Below are positions 1 through 4,664 of a DNA stretch of 5,297 nucleotides, piece after piece. The DNA lies in contig JAJNBK010000270.1 in assembly GCA_021155845.1 (NCBI GenBank), positions 1-5,297 of the forward strand, in the 5' to 3' direction. The stretch comes from Nitrososphaeraceae archaeon (GTDB lineage: Archaea > Thermoproteota > Nitrososphaeria > Nitrososphaerales > Nitrososphaeraceae). Numbering within the stretch: the first letter of the stretch is position 1; the number at the start of each line of letters is the position of its first letter. Under the pieces are notes generated by a model, which saw nothing but the letters and a program-made list of their open reading frames with translations, did not search any database and was not told where the DNA came from. The position numbers and the translations under genes are program-made.

Positions 1-21
1 AAGTATCACATTTACATACAA

Positions 22-354
22 GTGAACGAGTTTATATTTAAAGTAAAATTAACAAAGGAGCAGAGTAAAGAAATGCGTTCATACCTTGAATATCTGACGC
101 CTGAAATGATTCTATTTGGATTAAGGTTTGCATATAGCCGCAACATTGCAATAGCAGGAGGCTATCTGATGCCTGGCAGAAAGAGCATAGTAAAATTAGA
201 AACGCATATGGTAAGTTATGATCAAGCAAGATGGAGATTAAACAATTGGAAAACCATGATTAGGAGTTACAGACAGAAGGGATATAGTTATCCTACAATA
301 TCGAGAATAAAAAAGGAAGTTAAAAAAATTGCTGGTGGTAACAGAAAAATTTAG
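22..354 (+). CDS. Small basic protein of unknown function (start uncertain)
   Basis: I do not recognise this protein. From the GTG at 22 it has 110 residues, with a lysine/arginine-rich C-terminal third (KKEVKKIAGGNRKI at the end) and no visible signal peptide, cysteine cluster or clear membrane segment. The middle (about residues 60-95) carries many W, R, K and Y residues and looks like one or two amphipathic helices. The start is unresolved: the frame is open back to base 1, so the gene may begin outside the window. GTG 22 has no ribosome-binding site. ATG 73 has AAGGAG at 55-60 with 12 intervening bases, the same spacing seen before the preferred cdvB start, and would give 93 residues. The gene converges on cdvB with only 18 bases between the stop codons. 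Coding status rests on frame length and plausible composition alone. Confidence 0.55.
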   Translation: MNEFIFKVKLTKEQSKEMRSYLEYLTPEMILFGLRFAYSRNIAIAGGYLMPGRKSIVKLETHMVSYDQARWRLNNWKTMIRSYRQKGYSYPTISRIKKEVKKIAGGNRKI

Positions 355-372
355 GACGTTATGTTATTATTC

Positions 373-1020
373 TTAATATAGTGATGCCTCACTCTTTTGC
401 GATTCAACAGTACCGCTTGGAAGGTCAGGAAACTTATCCTTCATATTTTGTTCTACTATTGCGCTTGCTTCCTCGATGATCTTCATTGAATCTTCATTTA
501 ATCCAGTAGATGCACCTATTTCTGTCGTGGGGATTTGACCTGAATCTGCCATAATGCTACCAAGCAAATCAGAAATCTGTCCAAATGACTGGTCTGCTTC
601 AGGCATCATAGATGAAAGCCCTCCCTGTATTCCCTTTATTACAGACATGGCCGGACTCAGCGTTATTACAACATCACCTAATTCTGTAATTGTATTCAAT
701 CGTAATTGTATTTGTTCCAAAGCCAATTTAGCGGAGCTTACCATTTTATTCATTTTTCGGATCTGGGAGAGTTCGTTAGATAATATTTTGGCATATTGAC
801 TATCATGATTCTGCATCGCATGAACTACGCGTTTGAAAATTAGATGGTCCTTTTCATCCATCTTCGATGATATTGATTCCAATTTTGAAATTTGCATCTG
901 TAACTTTTTCTGTGCTTCTTCTATTCTTGGTTTCAAAGGAGCTTGCGGCTTAATTCCTTCTAAAAATTTATTACTGACACTTTCGCCTTGTGGTTTTATC
1001 CACTTATTACCAAATGACAT
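373..1020 (-). CDS. cdvB: CdvB, ESCRT-III-like (Snf7-family) cell division protein
   Basis: CdvB polymerises on the inner face of the membrane at mid-cell and, with CdvA and the AAA ATPase CdvC (Vps4-like), drives ESCRT-type division in Thaumarchaeota. Read from ATG 1020 it has 215 residues, about the length I remember for thaumarchaeal CdvB. It opens MSFGNKWIKP, followed by a basic, proline-containing stretch (KPQAPLKPRI, 24-33) and the long helical hairpin of the ESCRT-III core (about 32-112: EEAQKKLQMQISKLESI, then SNELSQIRKMNKMVSSAKLALEQI). A helix follows at about 175-195, then F-P-D-L-P at 197-201, resembling an MIM2 motif that binds the MIT domain of CdvC. No winged-helix domain is visible. 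The frame extends 20 codons upstream to 1080, but that extension (MLQCDFYSINKCLFRRHVIN) is unlike the family and contains the AGGAGG ribosome-binding site, so ATG 1020 is preferred. Unlike the metabolic genes nearby, it shows no internal gap. Thaumarchaeal genomes often hold several CdvB paralogs; which one this is cannot be told here. Confidence 0.9.
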   Translation of the reverse strand: MSFGNKWIKPQGESVSNKFLEGIKPQAPLKPRIEEAQKKLQMQISKLESISSKMDEKDHLIFKRVVHAMQNHDSQYAKILSNELSQIRKMNKMVSSAKLALEQIQLRLNTITELGDVVITLSPAMSVIKGIQGGLSSMMPEADQSFGQISDLLGSIMADSGQIPTTEIGASTGLNEDSMKIIEEASAIVEQNMKDKFPDLPSGTVESQKSEASLY

Positions 1021-1032
1021 ATTGATTACATG

Positions 1033-1038
1033 CCTCCT
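1033..1038 (-). promoter_or_regulatory. Ribosome-binding site AGGAGG that decides the cdvB start
   Basis: A full AGGAGG on the minus strand lies 12 bases before ATG 1020. It falls inside the 20-codon upstream extension of the frame, which argues that translation begins at 1020 and not at 1080. One base after the site is an out-of-frame ATG followed directly by TAA, too close to the site to be an efficient start. Confidence 0.6.
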
Positions 1039-1069
1039 GAATAAACATTTGTTAATGGAATAAAAGTCA

Positions 1070-1106
1070 CACTGTAACACAGATCTCTGTCACCGGAGTA
1101 ACAGTG
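1070..1106. repeat. Nested inverted repeats upstream of cdvB
   Basis: Outer arms CACTGT (1070-1075) and ACAGTG (1101-1106) enclose a second pair, ACAGA (1079-1083) and TCTGT (1086-1090), separated by two bases. The element lies between the asparagine-synthetase-like stop (1146) and the cdvB start (1020), upstream of a weak TATA-like CTTTTATT on the minus strand (about 1059-1066). It could be an operator for cdvB, part of the 3' end of the upstream transcript, or chance. Confidence 0.35.
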
Positions 1107-1145
1107 GACAAGGGGTACAGATGAATATCATGAAAGCTACCGCAA

Positions 1146-2066
1146 TTACACTTCACGTGGTTCAACAGGAAAAGATCCACAAGTTCTACAAAACCTACCT
1201 TTCCATTTAAAACAGCAATTACATTTAGGACAGCGAACGGATAAACATTCTTCCTCTTTAGGAGGAGAAAAATACATCCTAAAAATTGAGTAATAATAAA
1301 GTTGTTCTTTATCTTTAATGATTACTCCTTCGGATAATGCTTTGGTTGTATTCTGTTTATATGATCCATCATCCAAATTCTTGATAAGGAGATCACGAAT
1401 GTTTATGACTCCTGCTCCTTGTTCTTGTGCTAGTTTCGGTCTCCATACTATCTCATTGCCTAGCTCCTGTTCATAACACTTCCTCAAAATGAATTTGCCC
1501 CACGAATCGTTCAGATGTTCTCCTATTAATTTAACAATATCGATAGATTTAGCATAACAAATAAATCTATTATCTAGGAAAGGCGTCTTTACATTCATTC
1601 CAAGATTCCTACCGATTATCCTTGACGAAAAATGCATTGTATCCCAAAGTCGTTGCACTTCGGCTTTTAGCATTTGGATATTAAAGAAATAACGCTTGAG
1701 GTAATTATAGCCAGCAAATAATTCATCACCGCCATCTCCAGTCATTATTGTTGAAATTCCTTCTCTAATTTCAATAGGATCAAATGTTTTGAAGAGTTTA
1801 ATAATTTCTTTGATGATATTCAATAATTCAACATCTGTTAAAATTACTTCCGTGTGTTTTTTGCAATATTTTGTAGCCACAGTTCTAGCAAAACTTAGAT
1901 CCATTGCATCTTTTCCGAAAGCAATTGTCCAACTGTATCTTGGATTCACTATGTTTGCGAGAATACTGCTATCTAAGCCACCTGATAGTAATAATGCATC
2001 AGCATAGTTTCTCTTGACGCTCTCAGCTAACTCTGACTTCAGATTATTACAATCATTTTCTTGCAA
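1146..2066 (-). CDS. Asparagine-synthetase-like ATP pyrophosphatase with C-terminal zinc ribbon; internal block apparently missing
   Basis: This 306-residue protein matches the synthetase half of AsnB-type enzymes, which adenylate a carboxylate with ATP and release pyrophosphate; there is no N-terminal glutaminase domain, so the nitrogen donor and true product are unknown. Visible motifs: the PP-loop SGGLDSS (28-34), TGDGGDELFAGY (109-120), TPFLDNRF (161-168), a late KLAQEQGAG (211-219), and a zinc ribbon with C279/C282 and C293/C296 (CPKC...CRTC) near the end, as in an archaeal group of stand-alone synthetase-like proteins. Between FDPIEIR (95-101) and EGISTIMTGDGGDE, AsnB has about 15 residues (E. 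coli AsnB: IR, then a helix, then MGIKMVLSGEGSDE) where this protein has one. About 14 residues, probably a helix next to the active site, seem to be missing in frame, so activity is doubtful. Start: in-frame stops lie just upstream (TAG at codon -2), there is no ribosome-binding site, and a TATA box sits about 25 bases before ATG 2066, fitting a leaderless mRNA. It may share strand and read-through with cdvB downstream. Confidence 0.85.
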   Translation of the reverse strand: MQENDCNNLKSELAESVKRNYADALLLSGGLDSSILANIVNPRYSWTIAFGKDAMDLSFARTVATKYCKKHTEVILTDVELLNIIKEIIKLFKTFDPIEIREGISTIMTGDGGDELFAGYNYLKRYFFNIQMLKAEVQRLWDTMHFSSRIIGRNLGMNVKTPFLDNRFICYAKSIDIVKLIGEHLNDSWGKFILRKCYEQELGNEIVWRPKLAQEQGAGVINIRDLLIKNLDDGSYKQNTTKALSEGVIIKDKEQLYYYSIFRMYFSPPKEEECLSVRCPKCNCCFKWKGRFCRTCGSFPVEPREV

Positions 2067-2084
2067 TGCACTATCATATGGATC

Positions 2085-2097
2085 ATATTATATTTTT
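2085..2097 (-). promoter_or_regulatory. TATA box for the asparagine-synthetase-like gene
   Basis: On the minus strand this reads AAAAATATAATAT, centred about 25 bases before ATG 2066, preceded by the purine-rich AAAGC, a possible BRE. The spacing places transcription start at or next to the A of ATG, typical of archaeal leaderless mRNAs, and agrees with the absence of a Shine-Dalgarno site. Confidence 0.6.
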
Positions 2098-2157
2098 GCT
2101 TTAATTCCAATTGAGAATCACGAAGATAATTTGTGCATAATACAAAGCATATAATAA

Positions 2158-2192
2158 AAAAGGCTCTCCATAGGACGAGAGGAACAGCTTTT
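2158..2192. other. GC-richer hairpin flanked by A and T runs in the divergent spacer
   Basis: Arms AAAA+GCT+CTC (2158-2168, one G bulged) pair with GAG, AGC and TTTT (2177-2192, with an AGGAAC internal bulge); CTCTC/GAGAG is an alternative 5-bp core. Read on the minus strand the hairpin is followed by six U residues (2156-2161), like an intrinsic terminator; on the plus strand it is followed by TTTTCTTT. No gene is seen that would need terminating on either strand here, so it might belong to a small RNA. Confidence 0.3.
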
Positions 2193-2218
2193 CTTTATAT
2201 GAATTATATAGCGAATTG

Positions 2219-2302
2219 ATAATGATATAGCAAATCTTTTACGTAGAATACAGTGAACATCGGAAATATAGATTGTTTATGTAACTTGCTGCATATCATT
2301 AT
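2219..2302. repeat. Imperfect inverted repeat with 12-bp arms around a 59-base loop
   Basis: The left arm ATAATGATATAGC (2219-2231) pairs with the right arm GCATATCATTAT (2291-2302) over 12 bp with one bulged A. Similarity continues loosely outward (GAATTGAT versus ATATCGAA). Nothing coding lies inside. It could be the stem of an RNA or a small non-autonomous element; AT-richness makes chance possible. Confidence 0.35.
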
Positions 2303-2330
2303 ATCGAATATTTAATTAAAGAATTGAATA

Positions 2331-2348
2331 ATATATATATATATATAT
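2331..2348. repeat. AT dinucleotide repeat, nine units
   Basis: An uninterrupted (AT)9 run lies in the middle of the divergent intergenic region. It is a likely easily melted and slippage-prone stretch. It is about 180 bases from the nearest start codon, too far to be the TATA box of either flanking gene. Confidence 0.8.
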
Positions 2349-2353
2349 TTCAT

Positions 2354-2392
2354 ATTTCGAGTTTAGAAATATTCGAGCAAACTCTTCGAAAT
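2354..2392. repeat. TTCGAR triplet with imperfect inverted repeat
   Basis: TTCGAG at 2356-2361 and 2372-2377 and TTCGAA at 2385-2390 are spaced 16 and 13 bases apart. The flanks ATTTCGAGTTT (2354-2364) and AAACTCTTCGAAAT (2379-2392) form an inverted repeat apart from three extra bases. The cluster lies 140-175 bases upstream of the 88-residue gene and could be a regulator-binding cluster or a weak hairpin. Confidence 0.3.
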
Positions 2393-2496
2393 TTATGTAT
2401 AATACACAACATTGAAGAATGCTATCAAATTTTCTTCGTCTTATAAAGAATGAATTCATATGTCTGTCTTTATAAGGGGGATTCTACTGTGGGAAG

Positions 2497-2506
2497 TTTT
2501 TTAAAC
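2497..2506 (+). promoter_or_regulatory. Candidate TATA box for the 88-residue gene
   Basis: TTTTTTAAAC, preceded by the purine-rich GGGAAG (possible BRE), is centred about 28 bases before ATG 2530 and would give a leaderless mRNA. A second candidate, CTTTATAAG (2468-2476), would give a 5' leader of about 30 bases. No ribosome-binding site precedes ATG 2530, which favours the nearer box. Confidence 0.45.
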
Positions 2507-2529
2507 ATCTCATACAACTAGAAGTCTGA

Positions 2530-2796
2530 ATGATAAAAGAAAAGATCAAAGTAAATAATCGCACTTATAGCGTGAATATGAATGAGCAGACTCAAATGTA
2601 TGCGATGAGACTAAGAAGATTATACCAACAGAGCTACAGTGACATGGACAGTTTTGATGAAGTTAGTTCAGAAATATCGACAACAGTGAACAACCTTTTA
2701 AAACATGCTTTATATCCGGAAGTTAAAGAGGATGACATGGATGGAGTAATACAACAAATACTGAAGATGTTTGAGAAGCCCTCACAAAGAAAGTAA
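2530..2796 (+). CDS. Small acidic/helical protein of unknown function
   Basis: I do not recognise this 88-residue protein. The N-terminus (IKEKIKVNNRTYSVNM, 2-17) looks like two short beta strands joined by an NNR turn; the rest is probably helical: about 19-35 (QTQMYAMRLRRLYQQ), 42-60 and 68-82. There are no cysteines, signal peptide or membrane segment. It starts with ATG next to a leaderless-type promoter, and the frame has no upstream in-frame start nearer the promoter. It is the first gene on the plus strand after the long non-coding stretch and lies 196 bases before the threonine synthase start, which has its own TATA box, so the two are probably not one operon. The T run directly after its stop (2797-2801) may be a U-rich archaeal terminator. 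Confidence 0.65.
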   Translation: MIKEKIKVNNRTYSVNMNEQTQMYAMRLRRLYQQSYSDMDSFDEVSSEISTTVNNLLKHALYPEVKEDDMDGVIQQILKMFEKPSQRK

Positions 2797-2799
2797 TTT

Positions 2800-2859
2800 T
2801 TAGATAGAATAAGAATATCCTGGTAATGCACTTCATATTTTACAGTTAATCCTATCTAA
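2800..2859. repeat. Perfect 8-bp inverted repeat after the 88-residue gene
   Basis: TTAGATAG (2800-2807) and CTATCTAA (2852-2859) could close a 44-base loop in the 3' untranslated region of the upstream gene, starting four bases after its stop codon. It may be a 3' end structure; the long loop keeps confidence low. Confidence 0.3.
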
Positions 2860-2950
2860 GATTGTGGTTCTAGTTCAACAACAACTACTCATTAAGATGA
2901 ACGCTTGTAATGCTGTTGACTGTCACATCAATTTAATACTCAGAAAGAAG

Positions 2951-2960
2951 TTTATAAAAA
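2951..2960 (+). promoter_or_regulatory. TATA box for threonine synthase
   Basis: TTTATAAAAA, preceded by GAAAGAAG, is a strong archaeal TATA box with a purine-rich BRE-like flank. Transcription would begin near 2980, which is downstream of the TTG at 2975 and about 12 bases before ATG 2993. It therefore supports ATG 2993 as the start. Confidence 0.65.
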
Positions 2961-2992
2961 GGTCTAAATAAGAATTGACAAGAATTGTACAG

Positions 2993-4228
2993 ATGCGCTC
3001 GCAGGCTATAAAAAAATGTATCAATTTATCATGTGGTTTCACTTATGAGATCAATAATGACATATACAGGTGTACTTGCGGTTCTCTTCTTGATATAAAA
3101 TATGGTGAGCGTCCGTCAAGGCGTCTTATCGATATCTTTTATGAACGAAGAAACCACGGAGGGAACATCTACAATGAAAGTGGGGTTTGGCGTTTTCGTG
3201 ACTTAATAAATTTTCCTGCAATTGATATCGAAAATTTTGATGAGTGTGCAAGGGTGCTTGTTTCCTTAGATGGTGCAGAAGGAAGGTTATCAAGACCTTA
3301 TCAAATGAGCAAGGTGGCCGATTATGCAGATATGAAACACAATTGTTTTATGTTACAACCAGAAGGATATAATCCGAGCGGATCTTTTAAAGATAATGGC
3401 ATGTCAACAGCTGTTACTCATGCCAAAATGTTGAATGTCAAAAAATTAATTTGTGCCTCTACTGGTAATACATCTGCTTCTGCAGCTATGTATGCGGCAA
3501 ATGAAAACATGGAATGTGATGTCTATATTCCAAAGGGAGAAGTTGCTCCTGGAAAATTGGGTCAGGCATTTCAATTCGGAGCTCAAGTAATTCAAGTTGA
3601 CGGCAATTTTGATGATGCTTTGTCTAGCTCATTAAAAAACGCAAAGGAATTTTCAGGATATACGGTTAATTCTGTCAATCCATTTCGCCTCGAAGGACAA
3701 AAGACAATTGTTTATAGAGTAATGGAATATCTAAATTGGAATCCTCCCGATTGGATCGTTTATCCTGGTGGAGCGCTAGGTAATACCTCTAGTTGTGGTA
3801 AGGCCTTTATGGAACTGTATGAGTGGGGTTGGATCAAAAAGATACCTCATATTGCAGTAGTAAATTCTGAAGGTGCAAACACGTTCTACGAGCTAATAAA
3901 CGGTATTTTTGAAAACAAGAAGCTTAATTGGAATAATGGAAGGCCTGACCTGGAGATGATTGAACGGTATTACACTATCAAACAGAAGGAAGGTGTTTTT
4001 CCAAAAACTCAGGCTACTGCAATTCAGATTGGAAAGCCTGCCAATATTGTGAAAGCATTACGAGCCATTGATTTTACTAAAGGCGTGGTTATCCAAGTCA
4101 ATGATAAAGAAATGAGTGACGGAATGTCAGTTGTTGGATTAAATGGCTTTGATTGTGAAATGGCATCTGGTGCAACTTATCATACGAACACTAACAATAT
4201 GTTTTCAAAGCCTCCAAAGAATAACTGA
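2993..4228 (+). CDS. thrC: Threonine synthase (PLP-dependent), C-terminal block apparently missing
   Basis: Threonine synthase converts O-phosphohomoserine and water to threonine and phosphate with pyridoxal phosphate in the cytoplasm. From ATG 2993 it has 411 residues: an N-terminal zinc-ribbon-like cluster (C9, C14, C27, C29; the last as CTCGSLLD), the PLP-lysine motif NPSGSFKD with K133, the substrate loop ASTGNTSASA (155-164), the phosphate-cup motif PGGALGN (258-264), and CEMASGAT (388-395), matching the family's CEPASAAT. After that, related enzymes have about 30-40 more residues, including a hydrophobic strand ending in TGH-type residues and KDP, before a terminal YHT...NPP segment. 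Here YHTNTNNMFSKPP follows directly, suggesting an in-frame internal deletion at about 4175-4180 rather than a simple truncation. An upstream in-frame TTG (2975) adds six residues but lies before the predicted transcription start. Fold-type II paralogs such as cysteate synthase are the main alternative; threonine synthase is likelier. Confidence 0.85.
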   Translation: MRSQAIKKCINLSCGFTYEINNDIYRCTCGSLLDIKYGERPSRRLIDIFYERRNHGGNIYNESGVWRFRDLINFPAIDIENFDECARVLVSLDGAEGRLSRPYQMSKVADYADMKHNCFMLQPEGYNPSGSFKDNGMSTAVTHAKMLNVKKLICASTGNTSASAAMYAANENMECDVYIPKGEVAPGKLGQAFQFGAQVIQVDGNFDDALSSSLKNAKEFSGYTVNSVNPFRLEGQKTIVYRVMEYLNWNPPDWIVYPGGALGNTSSCGKAFMELYEWGWIKKIPHIAVVNSEGANTFYELINGIFENKKLNWNNGRPDLEMIERYYTIKQKEGVFPKTQATAIQIGKPANIVKALRAIDFTKGVVIQVNDKEMSDGMSVVGLNGFDCEMASGATYHTNTNNMFSKPPKNN

Positions 4229-4346
4229 TAGAAATAAAATTATATAGTATTATCAAAGTTTGTTCGATAGTCTACATAGCATTATCAGTAATATGGAGAA
4301 TAATAATTCTTAAATATTTACATATAACTAAAATTTACTATATATA

Positions 4347-4371
4347 TAAAAGAATTTCAATTATTCTTTTA
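4347..4371. terminator. Stem-loop with 9-bp perfect stem in the convergent spacer
   Basis: TAAAAGAAT (4347-4355) and ATTCTTTTA (4363-4371) form a perfect 9-bp stem with a 7-base loop, 119 bases after the threonine synthase stop. Its U-rich right arm would suit a plus-strand transcript end. Being AT-only apart from two G-C pairs, it is a modest candidate. Confidence 0.35.
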
Positions 4372-4481
4372 AATGAACGAAAAATTGACTTTTTGTAGTG
4401 TATTTGCAGAATAAAGAAAAAATATGGATAATGTTTCTGTCTGTGTCAATAATTGTAGCCATATATATACGATAAGATGTT

Positions 4482-4568
4482 GAGTTAGCGTTTTTAAATT
4501 TTAAAAGACATTATTCTAAGAATTATATCAATATCGATATAGAGTTAGCAATAGTTGGCTCAGTTAGC
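4482..4568. repeat. GTTAGC direct repeats and ATATCGATAT palindrome
   Basis: GAGTTAGC occurs at 4482-4489 and exactly 60 bases later at 4542-4549; CAGTTAGC follows at 4561-4568. A 10-bp palindrome ATATCGATAT (4531-4540) precedes the second copy. GCGTTTTTA also occurs twice (4488-4496 and 4602-4610). The rest of the 436-base spacer (4229-4664) shows no convincing gene or RNA on either strand. Confidence 0.35.
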
Positions 4569-4594
4569 TGCTAAAAAATAGGTAAATTCATTGA

Positions 4595-4624
4595 GGTACA
4601 GGCGTTTTTATTAAAAAAGGTACC
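4595..4624 (-). terminator. Candidate 3' stem-loop of the glycerate kinase transcript
   Basis: GGTAC (4595-4599) and GTACC (4620-4624) enclose a T5/A6 inner pair (4605-4609 with 4613-4618). On the minus strand it lies about 40-70 bases past the glycerate kinase stop and includes U6, with a further U6 at about 4574-4579. It is suitable as a transcript end; the evidence is structural only. Confidence 0.35.
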
Positions 4625-4664
4625 CTAATTACATCACTAATTCACATGAGATTACGAATAGTCA

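Noticed and set aside
38..229. Minus-strand open frame of 63 codons
   Set aside because: It lies antisense within the first small gene, with no recognisable protein features or promoter.
554..1063. Two plus-strand open frames opposite cdvB (554-799 and 833-1063)
   Set aside because: They are antisense shadows of the well-supported cdvB gene with low-quality composition.
1789..2007. Plus-strand open frame opposite the asparagine-synthetase-like gene
   Set aside because: It is a shadow of a gene with clear PP-loop motifs.
2281..2348. AT-rich stretch as a replication origin
   Set aside because: No origin recognition boxes or cdc6/orc gene are nearby; AT-richness alone is not enough.
2634..2831. 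Minus-strand open frame overlapping the 88-residue gene
   Set aside because: It is antisense, has no promoter or ribosome-binding site, and its sequence is less protein-like than the plus-strand frame.
2860..2890. Possible tRNA T-arm (GGTTCTAGTTC)
   Set aside because: No matching acceptor, D or anticodon stems could be found around it.
2975..2977. TTG 2975 as the threonine synthase start
   Set aside because: It lies only about 20 bases from the centre of the TATA box, before the expected transcription start; ATG 2993 fits better.
4175..4228. Frameshift as the cause of the short threonine synthase C-terminus
   Set aside because: The residues after the junction (YHT, then PP) still resemble the family's terminal segment in the same frame.
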